Assembly: GCF_900110535.1 (NCBI RefSeq)
Contig: NZ_FOJA01000001.1
Span: forward strand, 124,001-188,000
Reading direction: 5' to 3'
Origin: Halobacterium jilantaiense
GTDB lineage: Archaea > Halobacteriota > Halobacteria > Halobacteriales > Halobacteriaceae
DNA length: 64,000 nt
Shown here: in pieces, positions 49,943 through 58,223 of the stretch
Numbering within the stretch: position 1 is the first letter of the stretch
Layout: every line of letters begins with the position of its first letter
The notes under the pieces: generated by a model
Database searches by the model: none
Seen by the model: the letters and a program-made list of their open reading frames with translations, nothing else
What the model was told of the DNA's origin: nothing
Program-made: the position numbers and the translations under genes

Positions 49943-50943
49943 CCCGACACACCGTCCACCTGCCGGTCGCCGCGCAAGAGTCGCTCGGGGACTTCACGGA
50001 CATCGCGGAGCGCGCCGAAGCCCTCGGCTACGACCGCGTCTGGTTCCCGGAGACCTGGGGTCGGGACGCCGCGACGACGCTCGCCGCCATCGCCGACAAC
50101 ACCGAGTCCATCGGCATCGGGACGAGCATCGTGAACACGTACTCGCGGAGCCCCGCGCTCGTCGGGCAGACCGCCGCCACGCTCCAGGAGCACTCCGAGG
50201 GCCGGTTCCGACTCGGCATGGGGCCCAGCGGCCCCGCCGTCATCCAGGGCTGGCACGGCGAGGAGTTCTCGCGGCCGCTGCGCCGCACCCGCGAGTACGT
50301 CGAAATCGTCCGGCAGGTGCTGTCCGGCGAGCAGGTCGACTACGACGGCGACATGATTCAGACCCGCGGCTTCCGGCTTCGTCAGGACCCGCCGGAGCCC
50401 GCGCCCGACATCGACGTGACCGGCATGGGGCCGAAGGCCGTCGAACTCGCGGGCCGGTTCGCCGACGGCTGGCACGCGCTCATGTTCACCGAGGACGGCA
50501 TCCGCGACCGACTGGACGACCTCCGGCGCGGCGCTGATCTCGGCGACCGGGACGCCGACGAGGTCCAGACGACGTTCGTGCTGCCGTGCTGTGCGCTCCC
50601 TGACGGCGACGCCGCCCGCGACCTCACCCGCCAGCACCTCGCGTTCTACGTCGGCGGCATGGGTGACTTCTACCGGGACGCGCTCGCCCGTCAGGGCCAC
50701 GAGGACGCCGCCGTCGCCATCCACGACGCGTGGCAGGACGGCGACCACGAGCGCGCCGTCGGCCTCGTCGACGACGACCTGCTGGACGCGCTCGCAGCCG
50801 CCGGCACTCCCGACGAGGTCCGGCAGCGCTTCGACGAGTTCGCGGCCATCGAGGGCGTCGACGCCGTCGCCGTCTCGTTCCCGCGTGCGGCCGACCCCGA
50901 CGTCATCGACGCGACGCTGCAGGCGGTCGCGCCCGACGCCTGA
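49939..50943 (+). CDS. F420-dependent LLM-class oxidoreductase
   Basis: This 334-residue TIM-barrel protein of the luciferase-like class has LGYDRVWFPETWGRDAATTLAAIA near the N terminus, IGIGTSIVNTYSRSPALVGQTAATLQEHSEGRFRLGMGPSGPAVIQGWHG in the middle and FADGWHALMFTEDG. These match coenzyme F420-binding members (Mer/Adf-like). F420 is widespread in haloarchaea. The GTG 49939 start overlaps the SDR stop, so the pair is one operon. The substrate is unknown. A hydride shuttle between the SDR product and F420 is an attractive but unproven idea. Confidence 0.9.
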   Translation: MTRHTVHLPVAAQESLGDFTDIAERAEALGYDRVWFPETWGRDAATTLAAIADNTESIGIGTSIVNTYSRSPALVGQTAATLQEHSEGRFRLGMGPSGPAVIQGWHGEEFSRPLRRTREYVEIVRQVLSGEQVDYDGDMIQTRGFRLRQDPPEPAPDIDVTGMGPKAVELAGRFADGWHALMFTEDGIRDRLDDLRRGADLGDRDADEVQTTFVLPCCALPDGDAARDLTRQHLAFYVGGMGDFYRDALARQGHEDAAVAIHDAWQDGDHERAVGLVDDDLLDALAAAGTPDEVRQRFDEFAAIEGVDAVAVSFPRAADPDVIDATLQAVAPDA

Positions 50944-51045
50944 ACCGGCCGCTCCGGCGGCGAAGCGGCGCGTGCTGCCTGGAACGACCAGTGCGTTGCC
51001 CCGTGTTTGCCCTCCCTTTTCCGGCTGGCCGTCGTAGTCCGGAGC

Positions 51046-52017
51046 GTGCTAGCAATCGAAGTCTCCGAGTTCGGCGACGACAGTGTCCTCCAGCAAGTGG
51101 AGCGCGAGCAGCCCGAGCCCGGCCCCGGCGAGGTGCTGCTCGACGTCGAGGCCGTCGGCGTGAACTTCGCCGACGTGATGCAGCGCCGCGGCCACTACCA
51201 CGGCGGCCCCGAGCCGCCCTACGTCCCCGGTATGGAAGCCGCGGGCACCATCGAAGCGACCGGCGACGGCGTCGACCGCGAGCCCGGCGAGCGCGTCGTC
51301 GCGATGCTCGACGGCGGCGGGTACGCCGAGTACGCGACCGCGCCCGCGCAGGCCCTCTTCGACGTGCCGGAGTCCATCTCGTTCGCGGAAGCCGCGGGCT
51401 TCCCCGTGCAGTTCCTCACGGCGTACCTCTGTCTCCACGACTGGGGCGGCCTCGACGAGGACGACGACGTGCTCGTGCAGGCCGCCGCTGGCGGTGTCGG
51501 GACGGCGGCCGTCCAGCTCGCGAGCAAGCACGGTGCCGAGGTGTACGGCACCGCGAGCACGACCGAGAAGCTCGAACTCGCAGAGCGACTGGGCTGTGAC
51601 CACCCCATCAACTACACGGAGACCGACTTCGCCGAGGAGACGGCCGACCTCACAGACGGCGAGGGGCTGGACCTGATTCTCGACGGCGTGGGCGGCGACA
51701 CCTTCCGGGAGAGCGTCGACGCGCTCGCGCCGTTCGGGACCATCGTCGCGTACGGCGCTGCCTCCGGGGAGCCGGGCACCGTCGACTCCGCGACACTACT
51801 GTTCGGGAACAAGTCCGTCGAGGGCTTCCACCTCGGTCGTGCGACCCAACTCGACCCCGAACGCGTGTTTGCGGCCGTTCCCGAGCTCTCGGCGATGCTC
51901 GCGTCCGGCGACCTCGAAGTCGTCGTCGGGCAGACGTTCGATCTCGCCGACGCGGTCGACGCCCACCGCGCACTGGAGAACCGGGAGACGACCGGAAAGG
52001 TCGTTCTGGAGCCGTAG
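51046..52017 (+). CDS. Quinone oxidoreductase-like MDR protein
   Basis: This 323-residue medium-chain dehydrogenase/reductase has VEAVGVNFADVMQRRGHYHGGPEPPYVPGMEAAGTIEATG, then VLVQAAAGGVGTAAVQLASKHGAEVYGTAST, typical of NADPH:quinone reductases (QOR). It has no zinc-binding Cys cluster. The C terminus ends LENRETTGKVVLEP, also QOR-like. GTG 51046 is used; codons upstream to 51007 lack similarity. It follows the SDR/LLM pair by 102 bases in the same direction and may belong with it. It converges with mptE. Confidence 0.9.
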   Translation: MLAIEVSEFGDDSVLQQVEREQPEPGPGEVLLDVEAVGVNFADVMQRRGHYHGGPEPPYVPGMEAAGTIEATGDGVDREPGERVVAMLDGGGYAEYATAPAQALFDVPESISFAEAAGFPVQFLTAYLCLHDWGGLDEDDDVLVQAAAGGVGTAAVQLASKHGAEVYGTASTTEKLELAERLGCDHPINYTETDFAEETADLTDGEGLDLILDGVGGDTFRESVDALAPFGTIVAYGAASGEPGTVDSATLLFGNKSVEGFHLGRATQLDPERVFAAVPELSAMLASGDLEVVVGQTFDLADAVDAHRALENRETTGKVVLEP

Positions 52018-52023
52018 CCCGGG

Positions 52024-52701
52024 TCACGGAACGGCGTCGATGCCGTCGCGGCGGCCGTCGAGGACGTCGAAATCGTCGCCGCGCAGCGTTTCGAGCCAGT
52101 ACAGCAGTCGTTCGGCCCAGTCGAGCTTCTGGGCCTTCTCCGCGTCCACGTCGGGGTCGTCGAAGTCCCAGCCCGGGAACACCAGCGTCTCCGCGCCGAG
52201 GTGGTCGGCGAGGAACGCCGCCCGGTCGCCGTCCGTGAACCCGCCGAAGTTCCGGACCGGGCCGACCGGTTCGGCCTGCGTCGTCCCGAGGACGTGGTCG
52301 GTATCGAAGGTCGGGACGTGTTCGCGGACGGCCGGGACGTTGTCGCCGTGGGCGTGCGCCGCGACCGGCGTCCCCGATTCGGTGAGTCGGCGAGCAGTCT
52401 CCGGGTTCTTGTCGAGGTCTGTGACCATCAGGTCGGTGTCGACTCCCGAGTCGGTGAGGACGTCGACCGCCGTCGACGCGGCGAACACGCGGTCGGCGTC
52501 GGCCGCGAGCGCGGTTTCGTCGGCGAGTGACGGGGCACCCCCGGCGACTGCCACCGTCTCCCCGGTGCAGTCGAGACGAGCTACGTCGAAATCCCCGACG
52601 AACTCGGCGAGCACGTCTCGCGCCCGCTCGTCGCCGGCGCGGTCGTAGCCGAAGTCGTCGAGGACGGCGTCGTACACCGGCAGCCAGTCGTCGTACTCCA
52701 T
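52024..52701 (-). CDS. mptE: 6-hydroxymethyl-7,8-dihydropterin pyrophosphokinase (MptE-type)
   Basis: This 225-residue protein matches archaeal MptE. It has VAVAGGAPSLADETALAADADRVFAAST and VDTDLMVTDLDKNPETARRLTESGTPVAAHAHGDN, a Rossmann-like thiamin-pyrophosphokinase-type fold with the conserved VTDLD acidic site and HAHGDN. It transfers pyrophosphate to 6-hydroxymethyl-dihydropterin, the step before dihydropteroate synthase. The neighbouring folP gene supports this role. A TCATTATTTCC element around 52722-52732 (minus strand) lies about 25 nt before ATG 52701, fitting a leaderless start. Confidence 0.88.
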   Translation of the reverse strand: MEYDDWLPVYDAVLDDFGYDRAGDERARDVLAEFVGDFDVARLDCTGETVAVAGGAPSLADETALAADADRVFAASTAVDVLTDSGVDTDLMVTDLDKNPETARRLTESGTPVAAHAHGDNVPAVREHVPTFDTDHVLGTTQAEPVGPVRNFGGFTDGDRAAFLADHLGAETLVFPGWDFDDPDVDAEKAQKLDWAERLLYWLETLRGDDFDVLDGRRDGIDAVP

Positions 52702-52832
52702 GGTGGTCACTACGCGACTGGAAATAATGAGGATTCCGTGGTCCGAGCCGAGACGCCCCGCAAAGTACCCCTACCCGACGGGGGTCCGGCTTCCATCTCC
52801 GCGTTTTTGCGCTGTCGGTATAAGCTTTCCCG

Positions 52833-53948
52833 TTAGTTACCGGCTTCCCGCAGGGTGGCCGCGAGGGCCCCGAGAACGCCGTTCTCGTCGGAGAGCGACC
52901 GGCCAGCCGCCCGAAGTTCGGCGGCCGTGCCAGCCACCACCACGGCGTCGGTGCCGGTGACCGCGAGCCCGGCGTCAGCGAGCGCGGCCCGGTCGTCGTC
53001 GTCCAGCCCTTCGACCTCGAAGGCGCGCGCGACGCCCGACGCCGCCGCCGCGCTGTCGCCGTCCACGTCGTCGACGTGGCGCTGGGCCTCCCGAACAGTC
53101 GTCACGTCCAGCTCCTCGGCGTGGTCGGTGCTCGCGCGCTGCCGCGTGAACTCGTGGCCGATGAGCGCCGCGTCCCGGGTCTCGGCCACGTCGTGGGTGC
53201 GAATCACGTGTGCGCCGCGTTCGACCGCCATCGACGTGGCGGCCAGCGAGACGGGCAGCGCTCCCTCGGTGTCGCGCCCGGCGACCTCCCGGAGGAAGTT
53301 CTTCCGGTTGATGGAGACCAGAATGGGGTAGCCGTACCCGCGGAACTCCCGCAGGCGGTCGAAGGTCTCCCGGTCGTCTTCGAGGGTCTTCGCCTCGCTC
53401 CAGCCGCCGAACGCCGGGTCGACGATGGTCTTGTCGGTGAAGCCGTTCAGGGAGAGCGCGTCGTAGATGTCGTCGACGTCCTCGACGGCCCCCGGGCGTT
53501 CGAGGTCCGGCGGACTCGCCATCTTCGCGACGGCCACGTCGTGGGCCTCGCATACCTCGGGCATCTCCGGGTCGGCGAACCCGCAGACGTCGTTGACCAT
53601 GTCGAAGCCCCGGGAGAGCGCCTCGTCGGCGACCTCGCTGTACCGGGTCTCGATGGAGAAGACGGCGTCGCCCTCGACGCGCTCGATGGTCTCGATTGCC
53701 GTCTCCAGGCGGTCGAGTTCCTGGTCCGCGGTGAGCACGTCGAAGTCCTTGTTCGCGGACTCCAGGCCGACGTCGACGATGTCCGCACCCTGTCCGATGA
53801 GCTCTTCCTCGACGTAGGCCGCCGCCTCGTCGGGGTCGTCGTAGACGCTCGGGTCGTACGGCGACTCCTCTGAGACGTTCAGCACGCCCATGATGCGCGG
53901 CGGGTGGCCGTCGCCGATGGGCAGTCCGGCGGCGTCGACGGTTCGCAT
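52833..53948 (-). CDS. folP: Dihydropteroate synthase with C-terminal extension
   Basis: This 371-residue TIM barrel has IMGVLNVSEESPYDPS near the N terminus, IDVGLES-like strand 2 (ADIVDVGLESANKDFD), VNDVCGFADPEMPEV and the C-terminal VERGAHVIRTHDVAETRDA (RxHDV). It couples dihydropterin pyrophosphate to p-aminobenzoate. The usual ESTRPG loop is changed to ESANKD, as in some archaeal versions. About 100 residues follow the RTHDV motif (from HEFTRQRASTD on) and are not part of a normal 270-residue DHPS. The mptE gene, 131 bases downstream on the same strand, supplies the substrate. ATG 53948 is used; extension to 54683 is antisense to other genes. Confidence 0.9.
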   Translation of the reverse strand: MRTVDAAGLPIGDGHPPRIMGVLNVSEESPYDPSVYDDPDEAAAYVEEELIGQGADIVDVGLESANKDFDVLTADQELDRLETAIETIERVEGDAVFSIETRYSEVADEALSRGFDMVNDVCGFADPEMPEVCEAHDVAVAKMASPPDLERPGAVEDVDDIYDALSLNGFTDKTIVDPAFGGWSEAKTLEDDRETFDRLREFRGYGYPILVSINRKNFLREVAGRDTEGALPVSLAATSMAVERGAHVIRTHDVAETRDAALIGHEFTRQRASTDHAEELDVTTVREAQRHVDDVDGDSAAAASGVARAFEVEGLDDDDRAALADAGLAVTGTDAVVVAGTAAELRAAGRSLSDENGVLGALAATLREAGN

Positions 53949-54038
53949 ACCACTACGGCGGGGCGGCACGACCAAAGGTGGTGTGGAATCGGCGCTGGCT
54001 TCGGGCGTCTTTTGTGCGTGCGCGGCCAACTCTGGGCC

Positions 54039-54602
54039 ATGACGAAGGTGAGCATCGGGTTCAGGGGGTGGCGTTTCGAAGAGAGCGAGGTGTTCGACGA
54101 GGACGGTGGCTACCGCCCGCTCCCGGAGATGGACGAGGACACTCGCGAGCGCATCGAGCGCATCCCGACGCTCTCCGGCCAGCCCTGCGACGTCTGCTAT
54201 CTGGAGGACGAAGCCGGCGAGCGCGACTCGCGCAACGAGCCGACCGCGGTCTACGGCGAGCCCGGTGCCGAGGTGCTGGTCTGCGACGAACACGAGGCGA
54301 CGTTCTACTACTGGTTCCTCGACGCGGGCGGCGACGCACACGAGGGAGAGCCCGAACTCCAGGACGCCTTCCACGAGTGGGTGGCTGCCGGGCACCGCGA
54401 GCCCGACCACTACGAGGGCCCCGACCACGTCGAGACCGACCCGGAGAACATCCCGGCACCGGACGCCGACGACCTCTACGGTCTCCCGGTGGACCTGCCG
54501 GAAGACGAACAGGCGCGCCTGGACCTCCTGGAAGGCCAGGACCCCGACGCCATCGACGGCGACCTCGACCTGGACGCCGACTACCCGACCGCCGATGAGT
54601 GA
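54039..54602 (+). CDS. Zinc-knuckle-like hypothetical protein, coupled to TrmJ
   Basis: This 187-residue acidic protein begins MTKVSIGFRGWRFEESEVFDEDGGYRPL. It has a possible metal site, CDVCYLEDEAGERD and VLVCDEHEATFYYWF (CxxC...CxxH spacing), near residue 48-90. The second half is Asp/Glu/Pro-rich. It is a conserved-looking haloarchaeal protein of unknown role. Its stop codon lies 8 bases into the TrmJ-like gene (ATGAGTGA), which implies translational coupling and perhaps a shared role in RNA modification. Confidence 0.7.
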   Translation: MTKVSIGFRGWRFEESEVFDEDGGYRPLPEMDEDTRERIERIPTLSGQPCDVCYLEDEAGERDSRNEPTAVYGEPGAEVLVCDEHEATFYYWFLDAGGDAHEGEPELQDAFHEWVAAGHREPDHYEGPDHVETDPENIPAPDADDLYGLPVDLPEDEQARLDLLEGQDPDAIDGDLDLDADYPTADE

Positions 54603-55341
54603 CCGCGACGACGCAGGCGGCGACCGGACGCCGCCCGCAGTCGCAATCGTCGACGCGAAGACCTCCGGGAACGTCGGCACCATCGCTCGGGCGATGAAGA
54701 ACTTCGGGTTCGAGGACCTCCTCCTCGTGGACCCGCCGTACCTCGGCCGGGACTCCGAGGCCTACGGGTTCGCGGGCCACGCCCGCGAGGACGTCCTCCC
54801 CGAGGCCCGCGAACTCACGTTCGACGAACTCGCCGCGGAGTTCCACACGGTCGGCTTCACCGCCATCACGAACGAGGACGCGACGAGCCACACGCGGTTC
54901 CCGTTCCGGACGCCCGCCGAACTCGGCGAGAGTCTGGCGGACGTGGACGCGCCGACGGCGCTCGTGTTCGGCCGGGAGCGCGTCGGCCTGACGAACGACG
55001 AACTCGCGCAGCTCGACGAGGTCGGCGCGATTCCCGCGAGCGCGGACTACCCGGTGATGAACCTCGGGCAGGCCGCGACCGTCGCCCTGTACGAACTCCG
55101 TGACCTCGCGATGCGCGAGACGCAACTCCCGGATATCGAACGCCACCGCGCCGACGAGGCGGAAATCGAGCAGTTCTACGAGCACGCCGCCGAGTTCCTC
55201 GACGCGGTCGACTACCCGGAGGAGAAACGCGAGAAGACCATGCGGATGCTCCGCCGGATGCTCGGCCGCACGCACCCGACAGGCCGAGAGATAAACACGG
55301 TCCACGGGCTGCTGCGGCGCGCCGAGAACCGAATCGAGTGA
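54595..55341 (+). CDS. trmJ: SpoU/TrmJ family RNA 2'-O-methyltransferase
   Basis: This 248-residue SPOUT methyltransferase has VAIVDAKTSGNVGTIARAMKNFGFEDLLLVDPPYL (motif 1), LVFGRERVGLTNDELAQLDEVGAIP (motif 2) and YPVMNLGQAATVALYELRDLA (motif 3), the knotted SAM site. A C-terminal helical domain (EIEQFYEHAAEFLDAVDYPEEKREKTMRMLRRML) matches TrmJ dimer extensions. It methylates the 2'-OH of a tRNA nucleotide (position 32 in TrmJ). It overlaps the preceding gene by 8 bases. Confidence 0.9.
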   Translation: MSDRDDAGGDRTPPAVAIVDAKTSGNVGTIARAMKNFGFEDLLLVDPPYLGRDSEAYGFAGHAREDVLPEARELTFDELAAEFHTVGFTAITNEDATSHTRFPFRTPAELGESLADVDAPTALVFGRERVGLTNDELAQLDEVGAIPASADYPVMNLGQAATVALYELRDLAMRETQLPDIERHRADEAEIEQFYEHAAEFLDAVDYPEEKREKTMRMLRRMLGRTHPTGREINTVHGLLRRAENRIE

Positions 55342-55463
55342 CGCTCTCGTCGGCCCTCCACGGGTCCCTGAGCCGGTGTCAGTTCGGCCTGCCTTGAGCA
55401 GTAGGGACGGCACGTAAGGGTGTTCGCTCCCAAACCGGACTGTCGGACCGACCGTGAAACACG

Positions 55464-55760
55464 ATGACTGATGCAAACTACGACGCCGGCGTGGGAACCG
55501 ACGCTGACCCAGTGATACGCAGCCGCGAGCGCGGCGAGTCAGTCTCGGAGAGCGTAGTTCTCGCGGTCAGCGAGGCGACCGACACGGACCCTCTGGAGAT
55601 GGCGCGGCTCGCGGACGTCCTCGACCCGGACGCCCTCGACGCGCTCTTCCCCGGTGACGACGGCACGGGAACGCTGTCGTTTCGCTTCAACGGCTGTGAC
55701 GTGACGGTCCACTCCGACGGCTACACGGTCGTCTCGCAGTCAGACGGGGCACAGCTCTGA
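55464..55760 (+). CDS. HalOD1 output-domain protein
   Basis: This 98-residue protein holds a HalOD1 domain over most of its length: VIRSRERGESVSESVVLAVSEATDTDPLEMARLADVLDPDALDALF, then GTLSFRFNGCDVTVHSDGYTVVSQ. HalOD1 is a haloarchaeal output module of signalling proteins, and stand-alone copies are common. It converges with the Bat-type regulator gene. Partner and target are unknown. Confidence 0.85.
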   Translation: MTDANYDAGVGTDADPVIRSRERGESVSESVVLAVSEATDTDPLEMARLADVLDPDALDALFPGDDGTGTLSFRFNGCDVTVHSDGYTVVSQSDGAQL

Positions 55761-55781
55761 GAACGGTTCGGGGCGCGCCCG

Positions 55782-56501
55782 TCACTGCAGGTCGGGCGCT
55801 GCCGCACCGACCTGCTCGAAGAGGACACCGAGGAGCTTCCGCTCTGCGGTTCGGACGTGTTCGGCGAACGTCGCCGAGGAAATGTCGAGGGCCGCAGCGA
55901 CGTCCTCGCCGGTGCAGCCGCGGGGCCAGTCGTAGTACCCCATCTCGAAGGCGGTCTGCACGACGTCGAGTTGCCGGTCGGTGAGATGCATACGGAGCGT
56001 CTGCCGCACTCCGGAGTTGCTGAACGGTGGGACGAGCGCCGACTTCTCGCGTTTCGTGACGAGCTCCAGGTCGGGGTTCTCGGCGAGGAACGCCTCGGTG
56101 ACTGCCGGGGCGTCCCGGGTAGAGGGGATGTCCGCGACGATGCGGCCTTCACCGTCTCGGGCCCACACCGTCTGGGGCAGGGCACCGAGTTCGGCGAGTC
56201 GGCGGGCGGGGCAGCCACCGGACACGAGAAACTCCACGAGCGTGGCGTCCTCGTGTTCCACGAGGAGTTCCGCCTCGACCGTGTCGCGGTCCTCGACGAG
56301 GCGCTGGATGCCGTCCGCGTCGGCCCCGAGTACGGTGAAAAACTCCGCGTGCGCACCGTTCTGGCGCGGAATCATCTTCGCGAGGTCGAACGTACAGGAG
56401 GCCTCGGCGGACCCGCGGACGAACGGGTGCGTCGGGCTCTCCGTGCGGAACTCGACTTCGACGACCGTGTCCGCGTCACCGGGATGCGCCGTCCTGCTCA
56501 T
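55782..56501 (-). CDS. Bat-type HTH_10 transcriptional regulator
   Basis: This 239-residue protein has an N-terminal beta-rich sensor-like region (VVEVEFRTESPTHPFVRGS ... GADADGIQRLVEDRDTVEAELLVEHEDATLVEFLVSGGCPARRLAELG) and the C-terminal HTH_10 LTDRQLDVVQTAFEMGYYDWPRGCTGEDVAAALDISSATFAEHVRTAERKLL. This is the second regulator of this class in the window. No chromophore or PAS motif is seen. The neighbouring HalOD1 gene is convergent, so co-transcription is unlikely. Start ATG 56501. Confidence 0.88.
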   Translation of the reverse strand: MSRTAHPGDADTVVEVEFRTESPTHPFVRGSAEASCTFDLAKMIPRQNGAHAEFFTVLGADADGIQRLVEDRDTVEAELLVEHEDATLVEFLVSGGCPARRLAELGALPQTVWARDGEGRIVADIPSTRDAPAVTEAFLAENPDLELVTKREKSALVPPFSNSGVRQTLRMHLTDRQLDVVQTAFEMGYYDWPRGCTGEDVAAALDISSATFAEHVRTAERKLLGVLFEQVGAAAPDLQ

Positions 56502-56621
56502 TGTTCTTCGACCGGGAGTTGCGCCGGTCCGCCGATTAGCCTTGTGGCCGTTTACCACAGTACTGGCGGGAGTGCTGTCTCCGGCGGTCGGAGGCAGCAG
56601 TCGTCGACGCCGCTAGACCAG

Positions 56622-57077
56622 TCACTCCCCGGGATTCCGGCGGGCGTAGAGCACGATGGGTTCCATCGTGAGCTTCGGGTCGCCGTCCTCGTTCGCGGTC
56701 GTGACGCGCGTCCGTACGGTGCCGCGGTCGGGCTTGCTCTCCGAGGGCGTCTTCCCCAACACGTCGACGGTGACCGACAGCGTCTCACCGGGGAGCGTGG
56801 GGTTCGGCCACCGGAGTTCGTCGACGCCGACAGCGCCGTAGCTCGCGGCGTCGGAGAAGTGGTGGTCGACGAGCATGCGCATCGTCATCGCCGTCGTGTG
56901 CCAGCCGGAGGCCGCGAGCCCGCCGAACAGCGACTCCTCGCGGGCGCGTTCGGGGTCGGTGTGGAACCACTGGGGGTCGTACTGTTCGGCGAACGCGAGA
57001 ATCTCCTCGTCGGTCACGTCGTAGCTGCCGAACGAGCGCTGCTCGCCGACGGACATGTCCTCGAAGTAGTCGGTCAC
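56622..57077 (-). CDS. MaoC-like hotdog dehydratase
   Basis: This 151-residue single hotdog protein has MSVGEQRSFGSYDVTDEEILAFAEQYDPQWFHTDPERA (the MaoC D..H hydratase motif region), then LFGGLAASGWHTTAMTMRMLV. It hydrates enoyl-CoA, or acts on a related acyl-CoA. The catalytic Asp and His (YDPQWFHTD) are present. It starts at GTG 57077. It fits with the fatty-acid genes in the window, but is next to the EamA transporter gene on the same strand. Confidence 0.88.
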   Translation of the reverse strand: MTDYFEDMSVGEQRSFGSYDVTDEEILAFAEQYDPQWFHTDPERAREESLFGGLAASGWHTTAMTMRMLVDHHFSDAASYGAVGVDELRWPNPTLPGETLSVTVDVLGKTPSESKPDRGTVRTRVTTANEDGDPKLTMEPIVLYARRNPGE

Positions 57078-57140
57078 ACGACCGGGGTTCGGCGGCGGTC
57101 GCGTTAGCTGTTGTGCCAGCGGCGGCGCGGTCCGGTGGTG

Positions 57141-58079
57141 CTAGCGGCTGACCTCGTCGGCGGTGTCGCGGACGACGGTGCCGACGTAGTCGTGTTTGAC
57201 GAGCGCGAACCCGGCGAAGATGACGGCGAACCCAACGAGTGCGCGGGGGGCGACGACGTCGCCGAGCAGCAGCCACGCGGCGGCCGCGGCACCGACCGGT
57301 TCGAGGTAGGAGACGAGGTTGATTTCGGTCGCACCGACGCGGTCCAGCAGGACGAAGTACAGCAGGAAGCCGCCGGCCCCGGCGACCAGCGTGAGGTACG
57401 CGAGGCTGGCGAGCGCGGTGGGCGTCCAGTGGACCGCACCGAGGCTCTCGCCGCGAGCGCTAGCGCCGACCCAGAGGACGAGCGAGCCGACAAGCATCCC
57501 CCACGCCTCCAGTGTCTCGATCGGGAGGCCGCCGCCGGGGAGCTGGCTCGTGAGGACGCCACCGAACGCGAAGCTCGCCGCGGCGAGGAAGACCAGCAGG
57601 AGTCCGCCGAGGTGGACGCCGTTCGCACCGCTCGGGTCGGCGACGACGACGACGCCCGCGAGGCCGGCGAGCAGTCCGGCCGCTTGCGTGCCGTCGATGC
57701 TCGCGCCCTCGGAGAGTTTGGCCGCGAACCCGGCGGTCAGAACCGGTGCGAGGCTGATGACGATGGCTGCGATTGCGCCGGAGACGTGGCGCTCGCCGAG
57801 GTAGAGCGCGCCGTGGTAGATGGCGATGACGAAGACGCCGACGACGCTGACGGCGAACCACTCGCGACGGCCGCGGGGCCGCCAGCGATCGGTGGTGTGG
57901 GCGGCGTACGCGAGGACGATTGCGCCGGCGATGGAGTACCGGATGGCTGCGAACGACAGCGCCGGAATCTCGTGGAGGCCGACTTCGATAGCGACGAACG
58001 AGGTGCCCCAGATGGCCGCCAGCAGCACGAACAGCACGGCGGTAGGAGAGGTACCCAAGGAGGGTCGGTGAAAGCTCAT
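57141..58079 (-). CDS. EamA family (DMT) transporter
   Basis: This 312-residue protein has ten hydrophobic segments in two repeated EamA halves (TAVLFVLLAAIWGTSFVAIEVGL opening; second half opening with HLGGLLLVFLAAASFAFGGVLTSQL). Conserved patterns are IWGTSFVAIEVG near TM1 and FLLYFVLLDRVGATEINLVSYLEPVGAAAAAWLLLGD near the end. Many such proteins export amino acids or other metabolites; no substrate is assigned. It is divergent from the Lrp gene with a 144-base shared promoter region, so Lrp control is plausible. ATG 58079 is used. Confidence 0.9.
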   Translation of the reverse strand: MSFHRPSLGTSPTAVLFVLLAAIWGTSFVAIEVGLHEIPALSFAAIRYSIAGAIVLAYAAHTTDRWRPRGRREWFAVSVVGVFVIAIYHGALYLGERHVSGAIAAIVISLAPVLTAGFAAKLSEGASIDGTQAAGLLAGLAGVVVVADPSGANGVHLGGLLLVFLAAASFAFGGVLTSQLPGGGLPIETLEAWGMLVGSLVLWVGASARGESLGAVHWTPTALASLAYLTLVAGAGGFLLYFVLLDRVGATEINLVSYLEPVGAAAAAWLLLGDVVAPRALVGFAVIFAGFALVKHDYVGTVVRDTADEVSR

Positions 58080-58168
58080 GAAAACTCCAAACAGGCTGTA
58101 GTACTTTAGACTTATCTTCAAGAGTCGTGTCCGTATCGATTTTTCACATCAATACTGCTGCCTCGGTT

Positions 58169-58187
58169 GGGGGTGAGTCTCACTCCC
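58169..58187. promoter_or_regulatory. 19-bp near-palindrome upstream of the Lrp gene
   Basis: The sequence GGGGGTGAGTCTCACTCCC is an inverted repeat centred on T58178 with one mismatch out of nine pairs. It lies 37-55 nt before ATG 58224 and within the region shared with the divergent EamA gene. Its place and symmetry fit an operator for the Lrp protein, possibly autoregulatory. Confidence 0.45.
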
Positions 58188-58223
58188 ACAGGCTTTTGTC
58201 CGCGCTCACCGACCGAACGCACG

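Noticed and set aside
53949..54683. Extended N terminus for folP
   Set aside because: It runs antisense to the 187-residue protein and TrmJ-like genes. A normal DHPS start, with IMGVLN soon after, is at 53948.
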